DNA of 64,000 nucleotides from Mycocentrospora acerina (GCA_022701365.1 JAKUHH010000091.1:62001-126000), one strand, 5' to 3'; shown: positions 21,648 to 33,490, counted from the first letter of the stretch. Notes: a model not told the origin generated them from the letters alone. Made by a program: numbers and translations.

Positions 21648-24600
21648 GATTGTGTGTGTGACAGACAAATCCAGACTTTAGGTGCCGCGTGCAAGACAAA
21701 AAAAAACACCAAAGACACAAAGACATGAAACAGTTGTTGTGACAAGGGAGGTTTGGGCTAGTTACCGAGTTTTGGGACAAAAGTCGGGGGGGGGGGGGCA
21801 AAGACACAATGGCGGACCAAACCTTTCATCACTCGGGAGCTTACACAACACAACACACTCTCTTTGTGAGAAAACCAAACCATGTTCTTAATATTTTGTT
21901 TTGTTTTATTTTGGTTGCTGTCGGAATGGTACAGACAAGAAGGTAACCAAGGCCTATTCTCTTTTTTTTATTTTTTGCACACGTGAAATGTGTTGGTTGA
22001 TACAAATTCAAATCTATGGCTGGGGTTCCATAAGATCACGTGCACAATTTGGAAAAAAAAAGAGGACTCTCAAAGGTTTAGTTTATTTGCTTTTTTGTTT
22101 AAAAATCATCCTTCCATCTGACATGCCATGTTTCGAGATTTGTTGAAATTGATATTGAGCAGTCGCTAGGCTGCTTGTAGCCGGCATCACGATCGCACCA
22201 TCAGACCAAAGCGTGAGATTTACGAGGCCATGCGTGGAAATTCCAAGGCCATGGATGAGTGAACCGCAGTTTGCAGTCGATCCACCCATTTTTCTTCTTC
22301 TTCTTACGTGCGACTTACGCTGCACCTGTCGCTGCCTGAAACCTGGGAATAGAGATCCTGCTGCTACTGCTACTGCTGCTGCTGGCTGCTGGCTGCTGCA
22401 TGCGGCAACAGAAAAGGGCAGGATAGACGCAGGGTCAGCGTGCGCATTGAGCCATGCAGAAGTTCACTACGGGTACGGCAACGCATGTACGTGCATTACT
22501 CGACGTCGGTAGATCTGAGACAATGCATGTTCGATCAGCAACACATGTTCACACTAGAAATTTCCTTTCTCCAGGTTCTCAACGTCTTTGCGTCTACGAT
22601 GCGTATCTTTTTTGGTGCCGCACTTTTTTCGTCGGCGATCAGGCTTACGATACCCCTCCTCGCCAAACTTTGGTTCATGCAAGTCGTGATCCCGGATTAC
22701 AACGTCAACCACCAAGCGCCCACTCAAGGTGCGGGGTTTGTTGAATTGATGGTGTAAGAACGATGAGGTGGTTTCATGCAATGCCGAGAGTCGTTCCGGA
22801 GTCAACAAGGCATGCCATCCACATGAATCATTGGTTTGGGGCAACGAGTGGAGGTTGTTGAGTTGCAGCCGACCAGCAATCCTGGGTGCGGCTCAGCTCG
22901 GCCCGCAGGACATGCAGAGACTTGCGTCTACACAGCCATCTTCCCAACCACCTCACCACCGTTCTAAACCATCGGCTCCACCTTACGTGTTGGGGTGGAT
23001 CATGGTCAATGTCGCTATTGGTGTTGCTCGAATGGGGGATGAAATCCCGTCGCATACCCACGGTTACCTAAGGATTAGTAACGAGAGCCTAACATGAGCA
23101 GCTACCGGCCTCGGTTTATCCCGTGGAGCGGGATTCTAGGTAACACATGACTGAGTGGCCCCGTTGACAACCTCAGTACTCAATGATGCAACTGCCTAAA
23201 ACGCATCAAGGGCGACTATGAGGACAAGACATCGCTTGGAAAGTAATATGGTCTGAAGGATCATGACATTTGATCACATGGCATCTCTTTGGTTGGGTTG
23301 TCTGCACAGAACAAACAACGTGACCTTTCCTAGTCACAAACGAGCCTTTATAGTCCAACTACACAGTTTAGTGATTGGACGGCATTCGCATCCGCACCTC
23401 AGATACTCTTTACCTACATCTGGTTCATGTCTCGAGCTCGACGTTAGCACACGGCTTGGACAGAGCACTACCAGAGACAGTCACTTTTGCTAGCGTTACA
23501 AATTTGGTGTCTTTTCGGTCCATTTGGCGGAGCAACAGTCATATGCACGCAATATGTCGTGCGTAGGAGACGACATATTGGCAAGAAGCGGCTACCAGCT
23601 TGCGACATGGCAAGCTGTGCAAGTTTGTTGTAAATGCTGCGTGGCCACAGGCTTTGACAGGCACCACAATTGTAAATCTTGCGCCTTAAACAAAGACGTG
23701 CATATTCAAATCTTAAGAAACTTTCCTGAATGATATCTTGGAGGTGGGAGATGGGGCGACCCATCCCATTATCACATGCTGATTGTACAAGTCTAGGATG
23801 ACACTGCATCCTTTCCAGAGGCTGAATTGATTCAACATAAATCGAAAAAAAAAGGCAGGGACCAGAGATGCGCTGTTTGTTCGCGGAACGACGGCAACAA
23901 AGTTTGAGCTTGGGATTGACTCCTCACTTGATCGGTAGTACGCTACAATTATTATCCGGGAATATTTGAAAGCTTCATCTGGAGTTGACTCAAACCGCGC
24001 TAGAGAATACTACATTGGAGTGAGCCGAGTGGTGATGACAAGCAGAGTGGGGCAGCAGTATGACCGGTGAATGCGACCATACGCCAATCACAAAACGATC
24101 TACAGAGCACCCCACAAGCTGCTTCGGGATGCAAGGAGCGGCGGTGGCTTGCTCGCCCCGTCTCGACCCCGATAACGGCTCTGCTGGCTCCTGACGTGGC
24201 CGGCGTTCATTGGCGGATGAACGCCTATCTGATCGATTCAACGAGGATATGATGCTGATCAAATGGCCTCGAAAGTTCCAAGGAGCGTTAACGAGACAGG
24301 AATTGGAAGCTGTGTCGAGGGCGGCATCCATCTCAGCGGCTGGGAGGCAAAAGTACGAGTATTGTGCAACTGCACGCAGCATGGGCTCGCAGCAGTTCGT
24401 TCTGGTCAGGCTCAAAGGTGTGGATCGTGGCACGGACAGGGTAACGCCGTGCAGGGAGGTCCCCTTCATCACATGCATATGCAGAGACGGGTTGTCGCAT
24501 GAGTAATGTAGCCAATCGAAGCCTGCCTATCGTTTAAGCGCGACTGCATTGCGGGATAGCCATACAGCTGCAGGAACGCTTGCTCCAGAGATTCCCGCAA

Positions 24601-27319
24601 CCCACATCAACGTTGACGTGCGTGGAAATTGTCGCCATCTCAGTCCTAAGAAGGGTGTTGCTGGACCTATGTTGTTATCTGCATTTGGACACAGGGAGCC
24701 CCACGTAAGGATTTTGAGTCTAGATTAGTCCTTGTTGTCAGCTGTGCAAGACGGCACACAGACCCCACTGCTTGGTCGCTTCACGAAAACACAGTCCTGG
24801 AGGAGGAGCAATGGCTTACACGACAAGAGTTGCTTTCCCAAGGGACCCCCTTGCTGATACTCCGCAAATAGCACGACTGTCATCTGCTAAAAGTTTTATG
24901 GTTAACCGGTTAGGTGGTGTCAGCATTCACATTGCTCGTCGGACGGCAATACCCTACCTATCGTATTATCGTGTCGGGTGTTGCTGACACGTACAGACGG
25001 GCGTCTCCACGATCCGCTCCCACATCGCGCCGGCTGCACTGCACGTTTATTTTCAGTTGTGCATATCTGCTAAACGACCTTGATCCACGCGACGACAATA
25101 CAACTAATCCTTGCTCCATAAACGTGTGGCAAAGAGGTTTGTACACTGGAATACTATTATGCGAGTCGCTTGAGACTAAGTTGTTGTACAATGTGAGTGG
25201 TGCAGGTGTGAGGAATACCCAAAAACTCCTGCCACAGCTACCGGGGCCAGCCGGAATAAAATTGAGGCAAGACATGGTAGGAAGCGGGGCCAAACGAGAT
25301 GCGAACAGTTGGTCTGGCGTCTGAGGCGAAAAGTTGATCTGATCAATAGGTATGGCGCGAACTATGCTCCAGGGTCTGGGTTTGATGTGGTTTTCCATCG
25401 CCTGTGTTGATGACCTGGTACACCAAAGACATGTGTGCAAGGTTGTTGTGGTAGTAGATTCGCGACGGTAATAGTGGCATCTGTACAGACCGCACAGCAT
25501 CTCAGCAGTCGTTTCAGCAGACCTTGAAAAGTTGTTTTTGTGTTACAACAGCGGGACCCACCCACGGTACTGGAATATGAGAAATCACGACAATGAGTAT
25601 TGCGCGTAGCTGTTGAGAGATGTGTAGGAAGCCGTGATTGAGATGGCTGTTTCCACATTGGCCGGCCCCATGTCGAGTACACAGCCCACGTATTCTGATA
25701 TCCCTACACCGCAACCACATGTTGTCCTATCATTCTGCGTGGCGTCCACATCTAACGTCAAGGCAGTGGTACAGTCGGCATGTCTGTCAAGTGTGCCTTC
25801 ACTCTGGAACTCGGTGGCTCTTTTTCAGTCTTTTGTGTGAGGCTTGTTTCGTTGTCTGATTATGCTTTGTGGACATGACAAGAGGGCTGCATCTGTCTGA
25901 GTATCTGTATTGCACCTGATGACTGTAGAGTCTGGTTCCCATCTGTTAGAGGGTTGCTAGCTATGGGCCTTGTGTGCTAGATGTGTTGTTAGATGGCCAG
26001 GCTCGCCGTCCAACCATGTTGCGCAGCGACAATGCACAGGAAGCATGCTGGCGTGGCACGGCCTACCGTCGGTGTCTCCCGCTTCATCGCATCCCATCCC
26101 TGCGACGATTTAGCCGGAGGTGGAAGTCGAGATCAGTTCATCATGCCTGAATCGTCGGGCGCCGCCTCGAAAGCGGGAGCTCTGACGAGCAGCATCCGCG
26201 CTCGGTAAGTTGGAGGAGTGGGCTGTGTGTTTCAAGTCGGGCGTGGCTGGCGCGACCGTGGGAGCTTGTTTCTTTGAGTTTGCATCTCACAGTCGACGAA
26301 GCTCTCCCGCCGCGAGTCATTTCCCGGCGATGCTACTGGCCGCGTGTTGCGGGCCAGTCAGGCGTGCGCGTCGGCAAGAGGTGCCAAACGGTGGGCAGGG
26401 ATGGGCTCACCGATCGCTTGCTGGGGGCAGCGCTGCGCTGTTTCCAGGCGGTTCCGAATCAACTGACCTAAGGTTTGCCAACGCACAACACGAATTTCTC
26501 CGGCGCCTCTAAGTGGCTGCGGTGGTCTTGCCATCTTCTCCCTATCGGGATCGCAGCCGACGGCCAAGGGCAGTGTTGCGAGAATGGTAGGCGGCGGGCT
26601 AGGGTTGGAGAGCAGCCCCTGCGGGTGGTGCTGGGTGCGGGCCTGTGGCAGAGGTTGTTGAGGAAGGCGCCACGGAAATAGCAGCATCTCCGCCGTTGCT
26701 GCAGTCGGCTCTGGCGAGCCCGTCTGGGGCAGCAGACGACGAGGCGGCATTTGGATGCGCTGTGTCGTTGTGTGCGGCGGGCGCTTATCATGCGTGGCCG
26801 GGGGCCGAGTGGCTCGCTTGGGCACATGTTTGTCACCGAGTGTGCAGCGTGGGCGAGGACATGCCGCCCTGTCGCCGCCAGAGCAGACGACGCTGGGAGC
26901 CAAAAGGACGCAGCAGCGCCGGGACTGGGGGACATCAGCCCATGGCTCGCGGCGGCGGACCCCATTATGGCGGCGTCTGTGCTTCTCGCGCGCGAAACGG
27001 CGTGCTCTCACGGGAGGTGGTCTCGGCTCAGGAGTGGTGGTGCCAGCCGATCCACGCCCATGCGACGGTGGCATTTGGTGCCAAGGCCGGTGCGAGAGCG
27101 ACGGCAGTGTCTGGGTGTGTCTGTGGGTGTGCCTGTGGGTGTGTCTGTGGGCGTCTGTGTGTCTGTGTGCCCGTGTGCCTGTGTGTGCGAGCAGCGGCTC
27201 GTGGGTGTGCGCTGGGTGCGAGGGCGCGCGAAGCGTCCCCCAGAGATCTCCACCACCCGCCTCTAGGTACAGACCAGAGCTGCAGCGCCCACGCACAGTC
27301 GCCATCTCGCCTGTCGCCG

Positions 27320-27388
27320 AGTGCAGAGTGCAGAGCGCCGAGTGCAGAGTGCAGAGTGCAGAGTGCAGTGTGCAGAGTGCAGAGTGCG
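27320..27388. repeat. GAGTGCA heptanucleotide array
   Basis: Imperfect 7 bp units (GAGTGCA, with GAGCGCC and GTGTGCA variants) repeat about ten times in the GC-rich stretch upstream of stuA. The array produces the repetitive CRVQSAE-type and LHSALCT-type translations seen on the two strands. Confidence 0.85.
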
Positions 27389-27999
27389 TCGCCCTGCTCG
27401 CCGCGCCGTTCCGCGCTCGCAGCATCAGCACCACCACGGCCGCCAGCCCTCTGCACTCTCTCGCGGCGCAACAGGCTGTCAGCGGCGTCGCATAGCGCAC
27501 CGGCCGAGCAGAGAGCAGACAGAGCCATGGCCAGCGCGGCGGGGCTGCGTGGCGGGACGTGCGCGGCTCGCCTGTCTGGGTCAGCCCTCTTAGCTGCGGC
27601 CTCGCCTGCTGTCGAGCGTGCAGGATTCTCTGCAGCCAGCATTGCTGACGAGAACGACGTCTCCTCCACCTCGCCCGCAAGCCCCAAGCATCGCCGTGAG
27701 TTCTGCTCCCAGCGTCCGTTCGTTGAGCAATTGGGTCAGTACCGCGTCTCCTGCCCCGTCTCTGTCTCTGCATCCGCCCGCCGTTCGAGTACTGCCCCCC
27801 ACCCGTCCGGCCTCGACCCAGCTTTCCCGTGCCCTCGCCTATCTATCACGGCGTGGTTGGTCCCAGCAAGCACTAGCATCAAACCCGTCCCAACCACCTC
27901 CACCTCTAAACCACCGCTTCCCCACTGCAGCTGCGAAGAGCCTGCATACTCTTGTCGCACCCCATCGCCTAGCAGACTGGCCGACGTTGCTCTCCGTCC

Positions 28000-28044
28000 A
28001 TGCCATTGCTCTACTCCCGTGCATCAACAGCTGCTGACGCCTGA
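28000..28044 (+). promoter_or_regulatory. uORF in the putative stuA leader
   Basis: An ATG at 28000 opens a 14-codon frame ending at TGA 28044. It is the last ATG in any frame before about 28947 in the presumed leader. Upstream ORFs are known in the stuA leader of Aspergillus nidulans; assigning this one as functional is inference. Confidence 0.3.
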
Positions 28045-28630
28045 GTCGTGCAGTCTTTTTGTGGGTTCCGCACCAAGCTCCATCGACAACAGCTCGGCTC
28101 TGGAGTGAACGACCGCATCCAACTTACCACTGCCACGACCACGCGACGCCGACAACCACGCACCCGTCGCCTTGTCCCTTTGCGTATTTTGAAACACAGC
28201 CCCCCAAAAGCATTGCCCCAGCCCCTGCTCTTCTCTCTTGACGACCGCAACGACATAACGACGTGCTTTTTGTCTGTTCAGCATTGTTTGCAGCTCTCGT
28301 CCTGCCCGGTCAGTAGTCGCTCCCTGTCTGTGCGAGCTCGCCAGTTTGCACGCCAGCTTGGCCGCCTTGCATTACCCGCCCTGCAATTGACCGACGCTCG
28401 CCTCGCCTCTTGAAGAGCAAACAACTAACTTGCGGTCAAGGCATCCACACCGTTTACCGTCAATTCAAACAGCGACAACACCACTTGCTATCGTCTTACC
28501 GGCTACGTGCACACACACGCTGCAACCCTTGCACCACGCTTGGCTCTCTTGTGAATTGACTCGAGAATCTCCGGCCCGGACTTTCTCGCGCTCGGCACCA
28601 CCAACACACACACGGACCCCAAGCAATACC

Positions 28631-29020
28631 GTAAAGCTGGAGCTGCCATCCATCTCGTCGGTCCACGCCCGCGGCCCCGTCGACACCTGGTACAACTCGC
28701 ACTTTGCGCCCAAGCCTGCAGTGTCCAGCGAGCGACTCCCGGCGCTCCCACAGATTCAGCCATACGCGACCGGCTCCTCGACCAATTCATCGCCTCGAGG
28801 GGATTCCATCAGCTCTGGGTCGGTTGGCGGAAGCGCGAGCTCACACACGTCTTACACTGCATCGCTCAACGGCCACCCTGCGGGCTTCAAAACACCTTCT
28901 CCCGAGCAGACGCCCCAGTCCCTCAACCGTGACGGTCAGCCATTGAATGCGCAGTCGCAGCAAAGCTCTCCATACGGACCTCACGACGGCTACGGCTTCA
29001 CCCAAGTGGGCTATAACAGC
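28631..29020 (+). other. Coding-like N-terminal extension of StuA without an ATG
   Basis: The StuA frame is open upstream of its first ATG to 28391. From about 28631 it reads VKLELPSISSVHARGPVDTW and continues with strong C/G-ending codon bias up to the ATG at 29021. No in-frame ATG exists in this stretch. The protein therefore probably begins in an upstream exon spliced to somewhere near 28600, or at a near-cognate codon. The exact acceptor cannot be fixed from sequence. Confidence 0.55.
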
Positions 29021-31113
29021 ATGAACCAGATGCAACCGTATGCTGACGTGCATCCGCCCCACATGTCTGCCGCTACTGCACACGCCCCCTCGTCGGCCCC
29101 TCCCCCAGGTCTCTCGCACTATTCCTATCCTCAGCAATCTGCTATGCTCCAGCCCGGTGCTCAGTATGGCCCTACGCCGCCTGGCTACCCTCAGTACGGC
29201 TACTCGAATGGCGTCCCATCGCAACTGCCCGTGTCCGGATCCATGAGCAACCCCATGGTGCCTTCAACAATACAGCTTCCTGGTAAGTCGCCTGTTCTCA
29301 ATACAAACGCTATATGCTTATCACGTTTAGCCATGTCAGCTGGTGCACCGCCGTCAGCCCTCCCAGGCTCGCAAAGCTACCAGACACACTCCTTTGACCA
29401 CACTGGGCAGGTTGCTCCTCCAGGCATGAAGCCTCGCGTGACCGCCACACTGTGGGAAGACGAAGGCAGCCTTTGCTTTCAAGTCGAGGCAAAGGGTGTA
29501 TGCGTTGCACGTCGTGAAGGTATGTATGCCTACAAATCCTGGCGCATAAATTGCTGACTTGTCCTTTAGATAATCACATGATCAACGGTACGAAGCTCCT
29601 CAATGTGGCTGGTATGACACGAGGCCGCAGGGATGGTATTCTCAAGAGTGAAAAGACTCGCCATGTTGTCAAAATTGGTCCAATGCATCTAAAAGGTGTA
29701 TGGTAAGAGCACATTCACACTCTGTGAATTTTCGGCGGCCTAACACAATACAGGATTCCATTTGAACGAGCACTCGAGTTCGCCAACAAGGAGAAGATTA
29801 CAGAGCAGCTGTACCCTCTTTTTGTCCACGATATCGGAGCTCTGCTGTATCACCCCTCGAACCAGACGAGGGCAAGTGTAGGAAGCGCCGCCATGGCTGC
29901 TGTCGATCGAAACCGCAGACCTGACCCTATGCAGACTCAGCGGTACCTGGCAGGCCCGACGACTTCGCAACCACCGTCTCTGCAACAGCACCACCATCAC
30001 TCGATGAGCAACCCTGTCGGGGCAGCCATGTCGCAGCCTCCTCATGCAATTCAACCACACCCGCCTTCGGGACGCCCGAGTCTCGATCGCGCACACACGT
30101 TCCCTACCCCACCAACAAGTGCCTCTGGCATCATGGGTATGGGCAACCAAGGTAGTTCGTACGAGTGGAACGGCAGCAACGTCCAAAACACTCCAGGCAA
30201 CCAACCCCTCTCCATCGACACAGGTTTGAGCAATGCTCGTTCCGTCCCCACCACACCTGCAAGCACACCGCCTGGCGTTGTGCAGCAAGGAATATCATAT
30301 CCCTCTGGCCAGAGTTTCGATGGTGGAAGACCAATGTATTCTGCGCCTCCCACTCAGCCAGGCCAATACCACACTCAAGGTCAGCCCATGATGACCTACA
30401 GACAAGATGGTCCCTATCCCAAGACGGAGATGGCACCGCCCTCTCGTATCACCGACGTTACTGATGAGGGAGATGTCAAGCCAGCCGATGGCATGATGCC
30501 GCAAGGCAATGACCAGGTGTCAGCCGCACCTGCCGGTAGCGAGGGTGACCACGAGCAGGACCACGAGTACACCCACTCAAATGCCCCTTACAATGGTAAC
30601 CGAAGCTCGTATGGCTACAATCCCAGCGCTGCTCCTGGGGCCATTCACCCTGACCACGCCCACCTTTCTCCGGAAATGACTGGATCTCCTCACCAAAACG
30701 GTTCGGGGCGTGCAACACCCAGAACGGCTTCGACTGGGCAAACGCAATGGAACTCGGGATACCCAACACCTCAGCGTCATGCCCCGCCGTCCAGCAACCT
30801 TTACAATGTCATGAGTGACCCTCGTGGTGCTCCCAACGGCAATGGTCCCCACCACGAGACATACCCAGGCTCGGGTGCCGTGTCCCAGTACTCCAACCAA
30901 GCGTATCCTCCCATGAATGGAAGCAAACGCGGCCGCGACGATGAAGACCAAGAGTCTTTCAGTCGCCCCGACAGCGTCCAGGGAGACGACATGGGTGGTA
31001 TGAAGAGACGGAAGACCATGGAGGGTGGTGCTGTGGGTGGACCATATGCCCAAGATCCCAATCCCGGACTCCAACGTGCCCACACTATGACCGCCCAGCG
31101 TGCCAGGAGATAG
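29021..31113 (+). CDS. stuA: StuA, APSES-domain transcription factor
   Basis: Four exons (29021-29282, 29331-29519, 29570-29702, 29754-31113) give 647 residues from the first in-frame ATG (MNQMQPYADVH). The APSES DNA-binding domain (about residues 120-220) is unmistakable: KPRVTATLWEDEGSLCFQVE, CVARREDNHMINGTKLLN, MTRGRRDGILKSEK, KGVWIPFERALEFANKEKI. The C-terminal half has the StuA signatures GRPSLDRAHTFPTPP, NQGSSYEWN and QPLSIDTGLSNARS, and a basic nuclear signal (KRGRDDEDQ ... MKRRKTMEGG). StuA controls conidiation and developmental patterning. Introns 2-4 split codons at the conserved places (RRE-D and GVW-I). Intron 1 is 48 bp, in frame and free of stops. The N-terminus is probably longer (see 28631-29020). 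Confidence 0.95.
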
Positions 31114-32224
31114 CTAGGCTTGCCTCTTCTGTTTGCCGGGACGGTCAGTTAAATTTGTGTTTGCACTAGATGGTGGCCCAGTCTCTACTACATTCAATGG
31201 TTTTGCAGCATAGCGAGCGTTACTCACGAAAATTTACGACTACCTACCGCCGCATCTCCGACTGCACCCCCTTCTTCCCTGCTCCCGGACCCGACTGCTC
31301 TCGAGCAAACGAGGCCTGACACTCTCTCGATGCGAATTTCCTTGTTTTACTATTTTCTTTGTGTCCACTGCTCTGTTGGCACTTCTGCACCTTTGGGCAT
31401 TAACGATGTTTACGACTATATGTTTCTAGGAACTCACGTTTCTGTTGACCACTGTTGACCTTTCCTTTTCACGACGCACGATTCCAGCATTCGGCATTAG
31501 CATATGCAAGTTCATCTCGACGTTCTTGCTAAACGCAGTGGCCGACGGACCTGTACCTTCTATTTCTACTTCAATCTCACGAGCATGTAAGAAATCATGA
31601 TCATTTGCCGCACTGCTGCCTCCATTACCACTGCATCCGTTTCGTGCAACCTATGCAGGATTGTGTATCACATGTCAGTTTGAGCGATGTAATCAAACCA
31701 CCCACTATCACACCACCTCTTCGAGCGGACAACACATCACATTTGACGAAATCGAAGGCGTATATACGCAACGAATATTTGCTTGTTTGTACGGGCGCCA
31801 TGGGTGCGGAGTTCTTTCTGATTGGAGGAGATTAGCAAGCGGGGTTGGATTGTGAAAACCCGTGGAATTCAAAGCAGGCAATATGTTTTGGAGGATTTGG
31901 TGGACATATTAGGGAACCTTTTTTTTTTCCAAATGAGCGAGCGATTATAAGCCTTATGATGTCAATGAGGGAAATCAAAAGCTCTTCTTTTTTTTTTTAA
32001 ACTTGATATTCGAGTGTATTGTGCGCCATGTTAAGTTTGATGGGTCGATTCTGCCGTTCGGAAGGTGCATTACCCCGAAACGCTTGGCATCTAATATACC
32101 CCGCACAGCGCCAAGACAAAAAAGCAAACAAGCAAATAGTTTTTCTCCTACATTGTGGGGTGCGTCGCAAAAAAAACAAACCAATATAATTCTTGAATCT
32201 TGCCACTCTTTCATCAATCACCCA
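31114..32224. other. Intergenic region stuA to tRNA-Phe
   Basis: This holds the stuA 3' region and about 1 kb of sequence without a supportable gene. T-runs occur at about 31918-31930 and 31986-31998. Confidence 0.6.
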
Positions 32225-32369
32225 GTCTCTTTAGCTCAATTGGGAGAGCGCCAGACTGAAGTCATCAGTCACTAAATCTGGAGGTACAGCGGTTAGTACA
32301 CCCATATTTCGCTTTGCGACTCTGAATCACGCATTCTAACATCAGGCAGTTCGATCCGCTGAAGGGACA
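32225..32369 (+). tRNA. tRNA-Phe(GAA) with a 14 nt intron and an extra 58 nt T-arm insertion
   Basis: The 5' part matches eukaryotic tRNA-Phe: acceptor GTCTCTT (32225-32231), D arm GCTC/GAGC with TAGCTCAATTGGG as A box, and anticodon arm CCAGA-CTGAAG-A-TCTGG with anticodon GAA at 32258-32260. A normal-site intron of 14 nt (32262-32275) follows position 37. The T stem CAGCG (32287-32291) is separated from its loop TTCGATC (32350-32356) and partner CGCTG (32357-32361) by 58 nt (32292-32349). The 3' acceptor strand AAGGGAC plus A73 ends at 32369. With both insertions removed, all four stems pair (one G-U in the acceptor) and the tRNA is 73 nt. The B box GTTCGATCC survives because the insertion ends in G. 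Only three T's follow directly; a longer T-run lies at 32415-32422. Whether it is functional is not known. Confidence 0.8.
32292..32349 (+). other. 58 nt insertion in tRNA-Phe T arm, spliceosomal-intron-like
   Basis: The insertion starts GTTAGT, has CTAAC at 32336-32340 and ends GGCAG, with the branch A 10 nt before the AG. This is the same layout as mRNA introns elsewhere in this window. Its excision exactly restores the T loop. Part of it (with the last exon bases: AGCGGTTAGTAC, then GACTCTGAATC) also resembles a tRNA D loop and a Gln anticodon arm. Confidence 0.6.
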
Positions 32370-32859
32370 TTTAAAAAACCCAAGTGCCTGGCTTGCCGGG
32401 ACCACTCGAACATTCTTTTTTTGCCATTTTCTCATATCTGACTGAGATGTACATGGTGAAAGAAAGGCCTAGCTGTATGTAGTTTTTATGAGTGTGGATA
32501 CTCCATCTAGTGCTCAAGGAATAAAACATTGGTAGCGTGTTATGGGAAGACGGATACATGTTCTTTTTTGCTGGTTACTGCGTCTTTGAACTTGAGATGG
32601 TTGATAGGATGCAGCGGCAGTTAAGTAAGGTCTGCTAACTAGACTTGCTCTCTCTCCTACTCACACTTTGACTCCTACCAACTAGTCATCAACTATGTTC
32701 TTTCTCTGTCCCTTCTTAGTTGCTTCGCTACTGCATCAGCATACTATTGTGTTATAGTCTAACAAGTGAAGTACCTTTTTATATGACACTTTCTATACTA
32801 TATAATCTACTTCGGGTACATTGCATTCTTTAATTATATATTTTTATCTTCTTTTACTT

Positions 32860-33490
32860 TTACGTAGTCTATTTTGTGTATTGTATTTATCGGATTTGTT
32901 TTCTTCTTATACTGTATGTAACATTTACAGTGCGTTGTATTCTTCTTCTTCTTCTTCTTCTTCTTCTTCTTCTTCTTCTTCTTCTTCTTCTTCTTCTTCT
33001 TCTTCTTCTTCTTCTTCTTCTTCTTCTTCTTCTTCTTCTTCTTCTTCTTCTTCTTCTTCTTCTTCTTCTTCTTCTTCTTCTTCTTCTTCTTCTTCTTCTT
33101 CTTCTTCTTCTTCTTCTTCTTCTTCTTCTTCTTCTTCTTCTTCTTCTTCTTCTTCTTCTTCTTCTTCTTCTTCTTCTTCTTCTTCTTCTTCTTCTTCTTC
33201 TTCTTCTTCTTCTTCTTCTTCTTCTTCTTCTTCTTCTTCTTCTTCTTCTTCTTCTTCTTCTTCTTCTTCTTCTTCTTCTACTTTACGTTGCCTATTTAGT
33301 GCGATGTATTCTTTATCATCTTTTTTTCTCTCCGACCTTACACAGCCTATTCAATGCACTGTATTCTTCATCATCTTTCTTTTCTTGTGCTATACAAAAG
33401 CCTATTTAGTGTATTGTATTCTTCATCTTCGTCTTTGTCTTCTACTATACGTAAACTTTACACTGCATTTTATTCTTCTTCTTCTTCGTC
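32860..33490. repeat. Diverged 55-60 bp minisatellite around a TTC expansion
   Basis: Units of the type GCCTATTTAGTGYNNTGTATTCTTC recur near 32870, 32930, 33288, 33345, 33400 and 33455. Each ends in a short TTC/ATC stretch. The long TTC tract sits at the end of one such unit. Confidence 0.7.
32941..33279. repeat. Pure (TTC)113 microsatellite, 339 bp
   Basis: The tract is an uninterrupted run of TTC. Long serine, leucine or phenylalanine frames across it are artefacts. Polypyrimidine TTC/GAA tracts of this length are known to form triplex DNA. Confidence 0.97.

Larger units (their letters stand above)
19478..28430. other. Gene desert (about 9 kb) running into the stuA leader
   Basis: I can support no protein gene here. 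About 19740-22150 is AT-rich with many A and T homopolymers. From about 22200 composition becomes balanced, and about 26000-28430 is GC-rich, with long overlapping frames on both strands that look like composition artefacts. Local repeats are a GTCTA/GTCTG array (21614-21647), a CTG/CTA triplet cluster (about 22358-22400), a GTGTCTGTGG-type run (about 27105-27195) and a GAGTGCA array (27320-27388). The last kilobase is probably promoter and 5' leader of stuA. Confidence 0.55.

Noticed and set aside
26358..28108. Overlapping frames of 471 (-) and 487 (+) codons
   Set aside because: They lie in GC-rich, repeat-bearing sequence, are low-complexity on both strands, and show no domain or codon bias. 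They are best explained by composition.
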